In this document: in pieces, positions 1-7,629 of the stretch
Numbering within the stretch: the first letter of the stretch is position 1
How the letters are laid out: every line of letters starts with the position of its first letter
DNA from: Oscillatoriophycideae cyanobacterium NC_groundwater_1537_Pr4_S-0.65um_50_18
GTDB lineage: Bacteria; Cyanobacteriota; Cyanobacteriia; Elainellales; Elainellaceae
Direction: 5' to 3'
Length of the DNA stretch: 64,000 nt
Assembly (NCBI GenBank): GCA_016208305.1
Contig: JACQYI010000006.1
Location: 434,001-498,000, forward strand
Position numbers and translations under genes: made by a program
Notes under the pieces: generated by a model
Databases searched by the model: none
The model's input: the letters and a program-made list of their open reading frames with translations, nothing else
What the model was told of the DNA's origin: nothing

Positions 1-564
1 GACATCGCTAAGATCGAGGCGGGCAAGATGCAGCTTGAACTCAACCCCGTCAAGCTAGATGATCTGATGACTGCCGTAGAAAACTTTACGCGACCCCAGG
101 CACAGCAAAAGCATCTCAGTTTTGAAATTCGCACGCCCGAAACCCACGATGAGGTGATTCTGTACGGCAACTACCAGCGGTTGCTGCAAGTCATGTTTAA
201 TTTGGTCGGAAATGCCATCAAGTTTACGCACCAAGGTGAGATTACTATTACGGCAGAAGTAATTCCGGGCAAAATAGTGGTACAAAATGAGGAGAAACCG
301 GGTAGAGTCAAAATTAGCGTTGCAGATACGGGCATTGGCGTGTCTTTAGAGAAGCAGGACAAGCTGTTTCAATCCTTTAGTCAGGTCGATGGTTCTCGCA
401 CCCGGCAATATGGTGGCACTGGCCTGGGACTAGCCATCTCTCAAAAGCTAGTCGAGGCTATGGGCGGAGTTGTTAACTTCATTAGCTTGGGCGAAGGGTT
501 AGGTTCAACCGTAACCTTCACTGTGCCGCTCTACCAGACTCCCCTCATGATCAGTACGCCTTAG
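1..564 (+). CDS. Sensor histidine kinase, C-terminal part (cut by window start)
   Basis: The reading frame is open from base 1, so the start lies outside the window. The first residues (DIAKIEAGK) are the usual stretch just after the HisKA dimerisation helix. The rest is a complete HATPase_c domain: N box with NLVGNAIKFT, G1 box DTGIGV, F box LFQSFSQVDGSRTR and G2 box GGTGLGLAIS. It therefore autophosphorylates a histidine that lies upstream of the window. It ends shortly after the ATPase domain with no receiver, so it is either a classical kinase or has all extra domains at the N-terminus. No response regulator gene follows it. Ligand and partner cannot be told from this piece. Confidence 0.93.
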   Translation, partial: DIAKIEAGKMQLELNPVKLDDLMTAVENFTRPQAQQKHLSFEIRTPETHDEVILYGNYQRLLQVMFNLVGNAIKFTHQGEITITAEVIPGKIVVQNEEKPGRVKISVADTGIGVSLEKQDKLFQSFSQVDGSRTRQYGGTGLGLAISQKLVEAMGGVVNFISLGEGLGSTVTFTVPLYQTPLMISTP

Positions 565-706
565 ATACGATTCTGTTTGTGGGGTTAAGGAATTTTGTCG
601 GATCTTTAAACCTGCGAGATGACCTAAAATCAAAGGCTTTGAAGGGAACACTAGAAAAAGTGAACACCAGATTTGAATCAGTCGCTTAACAGCAATTCTC
701 AATGGG

Positions 707-1309
707 GTGGTCGAAGTGATCGAGGTCTTAGCCGTTCTTTCTCTATCTGCGGCCGCAGGGATGAGGATTGCGCTGCCTCTGCTGCTGATTGGCTTGCTGC
801 AAAGCGATCGCCTCTGGTCTAATGTGCCCCTGCTCTCGGCTTTGCCGCCGCCTCTGGTACTAGGCGTATTGGTCAGTTGGTCATTGATTGAGCTGCTGTT
901 TTCTAAAGAGCGGCTAGGGCAGCGCTGGCTGCAAGGTGTCCAGCTTTTATTTAGCCCCTTTGTCGGTGCGATCGTGGGAGTGACCGTTGCCCGAACGACA
1001 GCGCTTGAGGGCTGGCTGGTGGTTATTTTGGCCATCGTGGGTGGACTGGTGGCACTCGTGATCTATCTGGTGCAGTTGGGCTGGTTTTATCGGCTCAAGT
1101 CTGTGCCACTCTGGGTGATCTTTGCCCAAGATTTTTTGTGTGTGGCTTTAGTGCTGCTTGCCTTCGATGCGCCAAAGCAAGGAGGGCTGATTGTATTGCT
1201 GTTGCTGTGGCTCACCATTCGCAGTTCTACCGAGTGGCGACGCTGGTATCGCCAGCAGGGAGCCAAAGGCCAGAAAAATCCACGCCTGCACAAGCAAAAT
1301 CCAGATTAA
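707..1309 (+). CDS. DUF4126 family integral membrane protein
   Basis: The 200-residue product is almost entirely hydrophobic, with about five membrane-spanning stretches separated by short loops, and a basic C-terminal tail (WRRWYRQQGAKGQK). The N-terminal segment with AAAGMRIALPLLLIGLL resembles the DUF4126 family of bacterial membrane proteins of unknown function. The start is GTG at 707, because no in-frame ATG precedes the first membrane helix. It stands alone, with a 142-bp spacer from the kinase and 130 bp before the next gene. No catalytic motif is visible, so I infer only a membrane location. The family name rests on recalled sequence character rather than a search. Confidence 0.75.
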   Translation: MVEVIEVLAVLSLSAAAGMRIALPLLLIGLLQSDRLWSNVPLLSALPPPLVLGVLVSWSLIELLFSKERLGQRWLQGVQLLFSPFVGAIVGVTVARTTALEGWLVVILAIVGGLVALVIYLVQLGWFYRLKSVPLWVIFAQDFLCVALVLLAFDAPKQGGLIVLLLLWLTIRSSTEWRRWYRQQGAKGQKNPRLHKQNPD

Positions 1310-1439
1310 GCAATGCTATGAAGCCGACGGGTGCAAAAATCGTCTTAAGCCAATAAAGCAGAGTCTCATGTGATAATTTTGATGTCTCACTCAGTTTTTT
1401 GAGCGCTCAGCCGCAATCTTTACGCAAATTTTTACGCAG

Positions 1440-1961
1440 ATGCCTAGCCTACCCCCACCTTCTCAACCTTCTGCACCTGCTCCGACCCAGACCCATGCCC
1501 GTATGCGGCGGTTGCGGCAGTTGGGTCGGGTGTTAGACAGCGCGATCGGCATTCCTGGCACCAAGTTTCGGGTTGGGCTAGACCCCATTATTGGCCTGAT
1601 TCCAGGCGGCGGCGACACCGTAGGGATGATTCTTTCATCGTTTATTGTCCTAGAAGGGGCACGCCTAGGAGCCTCGAAATCAACGCTGAGCACGATGGCG
1701 TTTAATATTTTGGTGGAAACGATCGCCGGAACAGTGCCTGTAGTGGGCGATATTTTTGATGTCACCTGGAAATCAAACCTCCGCAATATTGATTTGCTAG
1801 AAGAACACTTAAAAATCCCTAAAGCTGAACAAAAGTCTAATCATGGGTTTGCTATTCTGCTGGTTGCGGGGCTAGCCCTTGCTTTTGTTGCCTGCATTGT
1901 GCTGTCTTTCTATCTATTGCGCTGGCTGTTTTATCTGTTTCAAGGTGCTGTTGCGGCCTAA
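1440..1961 (+). CDS. DUF4112 domain protein
   Basis: This 173-residue protein has a proline-rich N-terminus, then the hallmark DUF4112 core: GTKFRVGLDPIIGLIPGGGD followed by a glycine-rich helix, then VPVVGDIFDVTWKSN. A hydrophobic helix close to the C-terminus (about residues 138-168) suggests membrane anchoring. The family is widespread in bacteria and has no established function. The ATG at 1440 is the first start in frame. It lies about 75 bp upstream of ureA on the same strand, but nothing in either product suggests a shared role. Confidence 0.85.
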   Translation: MPSLPPPSQPSAPAPTQTHARMRRLRQLGRVLDSAIGIPGTKFRVGLDPIIGLIPGGGDTVGMILSSFIVLEGARLGASKSTLSTMAFNILVETIAGTVPVVGDIFDVTWKSNLRNIDLLEEHLKIPKAEQKSNHGFAILLVAGLALAFVACIVLSFYLLRWLFYLFQGAVAA

Positions 1962-2035
1962 CAGATGCTGCGGCCTAACAGATGTGAGACAGCACCCGAT
2001 ACCCTTGAGTCCTACAATTTTTCTGAACTCTAACC

Positions 2036-2338
2036 ATGCAACTGACTCCTCAAGAAAAAGATAAGCTGCTGATTTTTACGGCGGCTCTGCTTGCAGAGCG
2101 TCGCAAAGAGAAGGGATTAAAGCTCAACTATCCAGAAGCGATCGCCTACATTTCTGCGGCTATTCTTGAAGGTGCTAGAGAAGGGCGCACCGTTGCCGAC
2201 TTGATGACCCACGGCACAACGCTACTCACCCGCACGGATGTGATGGAAGGTATCCCTGAAATGGTGCATGAAGTGCAGGTCGAGGCCACCTTTCCAGACG
2301 GTACGAAACTTGTGACAGTGCATGATCCGATTCGTTAG
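2036..2338 (+). CDS. ureA: Urease subunit gamma
   Basis: The 100-residue product matches urease gamma throughout: [20 protein letters not shown] at the N-terminus, then [10 protein letters not shown], the [13 protein letters not shown] segment and a C-terminus ending near VHDPIR. Gamma is one of three structural subunits of the nickel urease that hydrolyses urea to ammonia and carbamate. The length is that of the free gamma subunit, not a gamma-beta fusion. ureB, ureC and the accessory genes are not in the window. Scattered urease genes are common in cyanobacteria, so the enzyme may still be complete elsewhere. The 3' end overlaps the longest form of the next gene. Confidence 0.96.
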   Translation: MQLTPQEKDKLLIFTAALLAERRKEKGLKLNYPEAIAYISAAILEGAREGRTVADLMTHGTTLLTRTDVMEGIPEMVHEVQVEATFPDGTKLVTVHDPIR

Positions 2339-2351
2339 GGGGAAGCAATGG

Positions 2352-3371
2352 ATGCTACGGCGAGTGGCGATCGCACTCATAAGCTGTTTGCTCACGGTGG
2401 GATTGGCGATCGTGGTTGGCGCTCAGCCTAGCGTCCAGCCTAATCCCCAGCCCAACACCCCACCCACTGTCCAGCCCAATCCCCAACCTAGTGCCCTACC
2501 AACAGCTCAGCCAGAAGTTTCTCCCTCTGATATTCAGTTCAAGCGCACCAATCGGGCAGAAACAGTCTTAGAAAAAGTGGCGCGATCGGGCGTTTTAACT
2601 GCCGGAACCCGAACAGATGCCTCACCCTTTGCCTACATTGACGCTCAGGGAAATTGGGTTGGTTTTGCGATCGAGCTGCTGCGCCTTATTCAAGCCGGGA
2701 TGCAAGATCGGCTCCAGCGCCCGATCCAACTTCAGTTAGTCGAAACCAACGTAGCAGATTGGGCATCTAAGCTAGAAAGAGATGAGATTGATCTTGTGTG
2801 TGGCTCTACCAGCATTACGACCAGCCGCAATCTCCGGGCTGATTTTTCAGTGGGCTACTTTCGCACAGGTACTCAATTCTTGGTAAAGAAAGATCATCTG
2901 CTGACGCCACCTGAGCTGCAAATTGGGGTAGTGCGGGGAGCCAGCAATGAGCATCCGATCGAAACCCAGTTGCGACTGGCAAAGCTGACCCGTTTTGCCG
3001 ATCGCGCTGAAGGCTTAACCGCTTTAGTAGCAGGACGGATTGACGCACTAGCCAGCGATGGCATTCTCTTGGAAGGGTTAAGACAAACCTTGCCCAATGC
3101 CGAAATGTTCGAAATCATTCCTACCCAGCCCTTTAGCTTAGAAATCTATGGCTGTGCGCTACCGCAAAACGACACTACCTTCAAAGCCTTAGTGAACCGT
3201 GAATTAATCACATTTATGTGGAATGTCTTGAATAATGACAGCCTAGCGGTTGCTACATTCGACACCTGGTTTGGGTCAGAGGGTATCGCACCTGTAGATC
3301 GAGCACAAATCTTAGGGTTCTTTGCAGAAACGATCGCATCCTATGAGCAAAATTCAGGAAATTCAAATTAG
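2352..3371 (+). CDS. Periplasmic amino-acid-binding protein of ABC type (SBP_bac_3 family)
   Basis: The product has a signal peptide (MLRRVAIALISCLLTVG), a proline/glutamine-rich linker of about 35 residues, then a family 3 solute-binding domain (VLTAGTRTDASPFAYID, GFAIELLRLI, LVCGSTSITTSRNL, FSVGYFRTGTQFLV). Such proteins bind polar amino acids and pass them to an ABC permease, but no permease or ATPase gene is adjacent. The frame is open from an ATG at 2322 inside ureA. I prefer ATG 2352, which gives a compact signal peptide and sits 9 bp after GGGGGA. The final 29 bases overlap the start of the next gene. Confidence 0.85.
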   Translation: MLRRVAIALISCLLTVGLAIVVGAQPSVQPNPQPNTPPTVQPNPQPSALPTAQPEVSPSDIQFKRTNRAETVLEKVARSGVLTAGTRTDASPFAYIDAQGNWVGFAIELLRLIQAGMQDRLQRPIQLQLVETNVADWASKLERDEIDLVCGSTSITTSRNLRADFSVGYFRTGTQFLVKKDHLLTPPELQIGVVRGASNEHPIETQLRLAKLTRFADRAEGLTALVAGRIDALASDGILLEGLRQTLPNAEMFEIIPTQPFSLEIYGCALPQNDTTFKALVNRELITFMWNVLNNDSLAVATFDTWFGSEGIAPVDRAQILGFFAETIASYEQNSGNSN

Positions 3372-4197
3372 CTTACAGCAGCCTGCTCTCAAGACCAGAT
3401 TCAAGGCCAGACTCAAGCTCAAAAAGGCAGTCGGGTTATCTATGCTGACTTTTTGGGGCATAGCTGCTGCGATCGCCCCTCCACCGGCTCAAGCAGAATC
3501 CTGGCAAGAACGAGCTATGGCGCAGGCTTCAGGAGAAGCTTTGGGAGAAACCCTACTGACCTTCGAGACTCCCCAGTATGCCGTTCGGCTGTTTCGTCAA
3601 CGGGGCATCCTGCGCCTAAACCTTTACAATCGCCAGACCGATCGGGTAGAGCAGCGGGGTATGCCAATGCAGCAAACTGTGATCGACACGGGCATTATCT
3701 ATACCAACTTACAGGGCGAGGCAGACTATACGATTGCTGTAGCACCCGACGGCAGCAGCTATGAGCTAAAGATTCAGCAAGGCGATCGCATTACCTATAG
3801 TCAGCGAATACAAAATCAGCAGGCTAAACCAGCGCCTACCGAGAGCCAGCCCGTTGCTCCGCCTGCTGAACCCCCCTCAAGTCCGCCTGTGCAGCAGTCG
3901 GCAACTGCATTACAGCCCAGCCTCGACAACGCCACGATCGCCCGGTTTCAAACGCCCAAGTATGTCGTGCGGATCTACAGTCAAGACGATCAGGTGCGGA
4001 TGAATCTCTACAACAGACGTACAGATCAGGTAGAGCTAAAAGCTGTAGCCGTCAAATCAACCTCTTCCCCCTCCAGTACAACTTACGCGTACCTCAGCGG
4101 CAATTTTATCTACACGGCAACCGTCATGCCAATCGGGGGGTATAGATTGGTGGTCACTCAAGGCGATCGTATCATTTATAACGAGCAGGGCTACTAG
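3343..4197 (+). CDS. Secreted protein with two tandem copies of an unknown domain
   Basis: I do not recognise the family. From ATG 3343 the 284-residue product has a basic N-terminus, a hydrophobic segment (residues about 30-50, ending APPPAQA) that looks like a signal peptide, and then two homologous units of about 80 residues. Unit 1 begins FETPQYAVRLFRQRG and contains LNLYNRQTDRVE. Unit 2 begins FQTPKYVVRIYSQDD and contains MNLYNRRTDQVE. Both end in a QGDRI.Y motif. A proline/glutamine-rich linker joins them. The alternating polar-hydrophobic pattern suggests beta structure. A TTG at 3322 would extend the frame, but ATG 3343 is better placed. The first 29 bases overlap the preceding gene. 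Confidence 0.8.
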   Translation: MSKIQEIQISLQQPALKTRFKARLKLKKAVGLSMLTFWGIAAAIAPPPAQAESWQERAMAQASGEALGETLLTFETPQYAVRLFRQRGILRLNLYNRQTDRVEQRGMPMQQTVIDTGIIYTNLQGEADYTIAVAPDGSSYELKIQQGDRITYSQRIQNQQAKPAPTESQPVAPPAEPPSSPPVQQSATALQPSLDNATIARFQTPKYVVRIYSQDDQVRMNLYNRRTDQVELKAVAVKSTSSPSSTTYAYLSGNFIYTATVMPIGGYRLVVTQGDRIIYNEQGY

Positions 4198-4220
4198 GCT
4201 TACGATCTGCACAGATATGA

Positions 4221-4290
4221 CTTGAAAAACTTTTTGAGAGCGTGCGGCGGAGCCGCACGCTCTCAAAAAGTTCTTGGCTTTAATCTTATG
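4221..4290 (+). repeat. Hairpin repeat family A, copy 1; probable terminator
   Basis: A 19-bp perfect inverted repeat (4230-4248 with 4252-4270, three-base loop) lies between two converging genes. The core arm contains TTTTTGAGAGCG. The flanks TGACTTGAA and TTCTTGGCTTTAAT are shared with two other copies, near 15.2 kb (reverse) and 63.5 kb. Such a stem followed by a T-rich stretch could end transcription from both sides. Confidence 0.8.
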
Positions 4291-4322
4291 TAATGAGCCT
4301 CGCCAAAGCACAGGGCGCTTCC

Positions 4323-4655
4323 CTAAAACCCTTCTGGCTGATCGACAAGGGTTTCAATCAGTAAATCAACCTGCTGCTGCTGTCGCATCAGAAAAGCCTC
4401 ACATTGCCGCAATCGCTCCATAGCGACGGAAAACTGCTCAAATACATCGGCTAGCTCTAGCTCTCCCAGCTCAATCCGATTGATGATGGTTTCAATCTCA
4501 GCAACCGTTGTCTCATAGTTCCAATGAACGGGCAAATCAGAGCTGCCTGGAGCTGTTTTACTGTTCTTTAAACTGGCGCTTTCTATGGTTTCGCTCTCCA
4601 AGGCGTTAAGCGATGTCGAAAGGGGGGGTTGCGGTAAGTCTGATGCATCATTCAT
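4323..4655 (-). CDS. xseB: Exodeoxyribonuclease VII small subunit
   Basis: The C-terminal 65 residues are a typical Xse[20 protein letters not shown], then [20 protein letters not shown] and a coiled C-terminal helix. Several small subunits bind the large subunit XseA to form exonuclease VII, which degrades single-stranded DNA from both ends in repair and recombination. At 110 residues it is longer than the usual 65-80, because of a serine/proline-rich, low-complexity N-terminal extension of about 40 residues with no visible fold. It follows xseA by 26 bp, so the two are almost certainly co-transcribed. Confidence 0.93.
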   Translation of the reverse strand: MNDASDLPQPPLSTSLNALESETIESASLKNSKTAPGSSDLPVHWNYETTVAEIETIINRIELGELELADVFEQFSVAMERLRQCEAFLMRQQQQVDLLIETLVDQPEGF

Positions 4656-4681
4656 ATAGTTTTAATATCGTTGATTTTGAT

Positions 4682-5917
4682 TCAAGTCTTTAAGATTTCA
4701 GACACGGTCACTTCTACTTGACCTTGGGCAAGCTGCAACATCAGCTTTTGTCCGGGCGTTAACTCAGCACTCGATCGCGCCACTGTGCCATCTGTCTGTC
4801 GTGCCACCGCATAGCCCCGCTTCAAGACCGCTTCTGGATCTAAGCTAATCAGCTTTTGCTGTAAGAGATGGCAGTGTTGATGAGCCGCTTCAAGGCGATG
4901 GCCTGTGTTTTGAACCAAGCGCTGCCGGAGCCATCCTAGAGTTTGCATCTCTTGGCGCACCTGGCGATCGAGATTGAGCCGCTGCAACCGCCCTCGCAGA
5001 CGATACAAGCTATCGGCAGCTGTTTCTAGCCTGTGGGTGACAGCCTGACTCAGCCGCAGCGCCTGAGTGCGATGCTCAGCCATGACATCGGCCAAGAGCG
5101 GCACCGCCTGAGCCGCTGCTGCTGTCGGCGTATGGGCGCAGACATCCGCAACCAAATCTGCGAGAGATTCATCCCGCTGATGGCCAATGCCAGCCACAAC
5201 AGGAATAGGGCATTCGGCGATCGCCCGCACCACGCGCTCATCATTAAAGCAGGCCATATCTTCGATGGCTCCCCCTCCCCGCGATAAAATCAAAACCTCT
5301 GCTCGCCCGTCAGACTTAACCCGTTGAATGGCCTGCACAATTGAGCTTGGAGCCTGATCGCCCTGCACCAAGGCTGGAGAAAACAGCACCCGAATTCCGG
5401 GATAGCGTCGCTTCAGCGTTCGCTGAATGTCGCCCCAGGCAGCAGCCTGAGGTGAGGTGACAACGGCGATCGTTCGAGGATGGGCAGGCAAAGGGCGTTT
5501 GCGAGCCAAATCAAATAGCCCTTCTATTTCAAGCCGTTTGCGGAGCTGCCGATAGCGCAGCGCTCTGAGTCCTTCGCCAGCAGGCAATGCCTGCCACACA
5601 ATCAGTTGGTAAGTGCCTCGCTGCGGATGCAGATGCACACGACCCAGAATAATCAGCTGCTCTCCCTGAGTCGGTGGTGTTGCTAAGCGATTCAGCTGAT
5701 TATTCCAGACCACACAGCTAATGCTGGCCTGGGCATCTGGATCTTGTAAGTTGAAAAACAAGCCGCTTTTGTAGCGAGTTGCACTAGAGACTTCCCCCAC
5801 CACCCAAACCTGCCGCAACTGATGATCTTGCTCTAGCAACGCTTGAATGTAAGCTGTGAGTCCGGCGACAGAAAGCGCCGTATCAGGTACCAATAGGCTA
5901 GGAAGATGAGAAGTCAT
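4682..5917 (-). CDS. xseA: Exodeoxyribonuclease VII large subunit
   Basis: The 411-residue product matches XseA along its length. An N-terminal OB-fold DNA-binding domain (WVVGEVSSATRYKSGLFFNL, SCVVWNNQ) is followed by the catalytic domain with TSPQAAAWGDIQRTLKRRYP, ILSRGGGAIEDMACFNDE, PVVAGIGHQRDESLADLVAD and HTPTAAA. The coiled C-terminal region ends with LKRGYAV and a short beta segment. It is the catalytic subunit of exonuclease VII. It is transcribed away from recA, so the 386-bp spacer serves two divergent repair genes. Confidence 0.97.
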   Translation of the reverse strand: MTSHLPSLLVPDTALSVAGLTAYIQALLEQDHQLRQVWVVGEVSSATRYKSGLFFNLQDPDAQASISCVVWNNQLNRLATPPTQGEQLIILGRVHLHPQRGTYQLIVWQALPAGEGLRALRYRQLRKRLEIEGLFDLARKRPLPAHPRTIAVVTSPQAAAWGDIQRTLKRRYPGIRVLFSPALVQGDQAPSSIVQAIQRVKSDGRAEVLILSRGGGAIEDMACFNDERVVRAIAECPIPVVAGIGHQRDESLADLVADVCAHTPTAAAAQAVPLLADVMAEHRTQALRLSQAVTHRLETAADSLYRLRGRLQRLNLDRQVRQEMQTLGWLRQRLVQNTGHRLEAAHQHCHLLQQKLISLDPEAVLKRGYAVARQTDGTVARSSAELTPGQKLMLQLAQGQVEVTVSEILKT

Positions 5918-6035
5918 GGTTTTAAATCTTTTTCTGGAGTTTTCAAGTTTCAGGGGTTAGCGAAAGATAGACGAAATCAAAAAATACCCAGAATGCAAAA
6001 CCTTGTTAAAACAGTAGCTAAATCTAATTAAATTT

Positions 6036-6049
6036 AGTACATTTGTATG
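6036..6049 (+). promoter_or_regulatory. Candidate LexA (SOS) box upstream of recA
   Basis: AGTACATTTGTATG matches the cyanobacterial LexA consensus RGTACNNNDGTWCB at every fixed position but one (T instead of C near the end). It lies 255 bp before the recA ATG. No other gene start is closer than xseA on the opposite strand (119 bp), so it could act on either gene. One mismatch and chance occurrence keep this tentative. Confidence 0.35.
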
Positions 6050-6176
6050 GTTAACTCAAAAAGGTCTACCATAGGGGTTGAAGAGGTTGCCTCTTATTTC
6101 AGGGTAACTATACTGACTCATAACGGACAGTAAGCTGGACTGCATTCCGCAGGTTTCTGCGGGGTTATAGAGCTGC

Positions 6177-6232
6177 TGTAAAGACCAACCTGTAAAGACT
6201 AACCTGTAGAGATCGAGCTGTAGAGATCGAAC
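6177..6232 (+). repeat. Four-copy 14-bp tandem array in the recA leader
   Basis: Four head-to-tail 14-mers follow the pattern TGTARAGAYCRAVC: TGTAAAGACCAACC, TGTAAAGACTAACC, TGTAGAGATCGAGC and TGTAGAGATCGAAC. Copies 1-2 differ at one base and copies 3-4 at one base, which suggests a unit was duplicated and the pair then diverged. The array ends 71 bp before the recA start. Confidence 0.9.
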
Positions 6233-6303
6233 TATTGCAGAAACCAAGCGGTTGCCAATAGACACAATTTTTTAATTTCGCAGAATCTTGCGCTGAGGGA
6301 TGA

Positions 6304-7386
6304 ATGGCTAAAACCAGCAATGAAAGTTCCGAGAAAGAAAAGGCTCTAAATTTGGTGCTGACCCAGATCGAACGCACCTTTGGCAAAGGGACGATTATGC
6401 GTCTGGGAGACGCCGCCCGCATGAAAGTGGAAACCATTTCCACAGGAGCGCTCAACCTAGACTTGGCGCTAGGGGGCGGGTTGCCTAAAGGTCGGATTAT
6501 TGAGATCTATGGGCCAGAAAGCTCCGCCAAAACCACTTTGGCGCTTCATGCCATAGCCGAAGTTCAAAAAACGGGCGGTGTTGCAGCTTTTGTCGATGCA
6601 GAACATGCACTAGACCCTATGTATGCGGCTGCTTTGGGTGTGGATATTGCCAATCTACTCGTTTCTCAACCGGATACTGGAGAGGCGGCTCTAGAAATTG
6701 TCGATCAATTGGTGCGATCGACTGCTGTTGATCTAGTGGTGGTAGACTCCGTAGCCGCTCTTGTTCCCAGGGCTGAGATTGAAGGTGAAATGGGCGATGC
6801 TCACGTAGGCTTGCAAGCGCGACTCATGAGCCAAGCCCTGCGCAAAATCACAGGCAATATTGGTAAAACGGGCTGTAGCGTCATTTTCATCAACCAATTG
6901 CGTCAAAAGATTGGCGTTTCCTACGGCAATCCCGAAACTACGACAGGCGGCAATGCGCTTAAGTTCTACGCCTCAGTTCGGATGGACATCCGCCGGATTC
7001 AAACCTTGAAGAAAGGCAATGAGGAATATGGGATTCGAGCCAAGGTCAAGGTTGCAAAAAATAAGGTCGCGCCTCCGTTCCGCATCGCCGAGTTTGACGT
7101 AATTTTTGGGAAAGGAATCTCGCTTTTGGGTTGCCTGATCGACATGGCTGAAGAAACGGGTGTTGTGGCTCGTCGGGGAGCCTGGTATAGCTACAACGGT
7201 GAAAACATCAGCCAAGGTCGCGACAACGCTATCAAGTACATGGAAGAAAATCCCGCTTTCACCAAAGATGTAGAGAAGCTGGTGCGAGAGAAGCTAGAGA
7301 TGGGGGCTATGGTTTCTGCCAACTCTGTGACTCCAATCACGGTTGAAGAAGGCGATGAAGACGAGGACTTTGTCGAAGAAGAATAG
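6304..7386 (+). CDS. recA: Recombinase RecA
   Basis: The 360-residue product is a full-length RecA, the ATP-dependent filament-forming strand-exchange protein that also activates LexA cleavage. Visible landmarks are [28 protein letters not shown], the P-loop region from [14 protein letters not shown], the Walker B strand [12 protein letters not shown], the DNA-binding loop [30 protein letters not shown] and [17 protein letters not shown]. The tail ends in acidic residues ([13 protein letters not shown]), as is usual. The P-loop reads GPESSAKTT, with Ala75 where the general pattern has Gly. That is unusual, although the rest of the protein looks fully functional. Confidence 0.98.
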   Translation: MAKTSNESSEKEKALNLVLTQIERTFGKGTIMRLGDAARMKVETISTGALNLDLALGGGLPKGRIIEIYGPESSAKTTLALHAIAEVQKTGGVAAFVDAEHALDPMYAAALGVDIANLLVSQPDTGEAALEIVDQLVRSTAVDLVVVDSVAALVPRAEIEGEMGDAHVGLQARLMSQALRKITGNIGKTGCSVIFINQLRQKIGVSYGNPETTTGGNALKFYASVRMDIRRIQTLKKGNEEYGIRAKVKVAKNKVAPPFRIAEFDVIFGKGISLLGCLIDMAEETGVVARRGAWYSYNGENISQGRDNAIKYMEENPAFTKDVEKLVREKLEMGAMVSANSVTPITVEEGDEDEDFVEEE

Positions 7387-7629
7387 CGATCGCCCCTGAT
7401 TGACTGACAAAACTCCTGAACCCATTGTTCTTGCGTCGGTTGGGTTGGCGTCAGCGTCACCCAACGAGATCTCGCTATTGTTGGGTTTCACGTTGTGCTC
7501 CTACGCAGAAGCAAGCAACAACTCAATCTACAGAAAAGATCTGTCAGTCAACCAGGCGATCGCCCACCCTAGCGGTCAGGTTTTGCGTATTAACTCAATA
7601 GAGGCAGAATTTTGAGCCGCAAAGACGGA

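Larger units (their letters stand above)
5918..6303. promoter_or_regulatory. Divergent xseA/recA control region
   Basis: This 386-bp spacer has no open reading frame I would call. It holds a LexA-like site at 6036-6049, a short hairpin around GCAGGTTTCTGCGGGG, and a four-copy 14-bp tandem array at 6177-6232. The array ends 71 bp before the recA start. Promoter boxes could not be assigned with confidence. Confidence 0.5.

Noticed and set aside
4221-4290. Small RNA gene in the 4.2-kb hairpin
   Set aside because: It is a member of a dispersed repeat and sits between converging genes, so terminator or repeat is simpler.
7400-7615. 71-codon forward frame after recA
   Set aside because: It starts right behind recA, has no family resemblance, and includes a HIP1 site and spacer-like composition.
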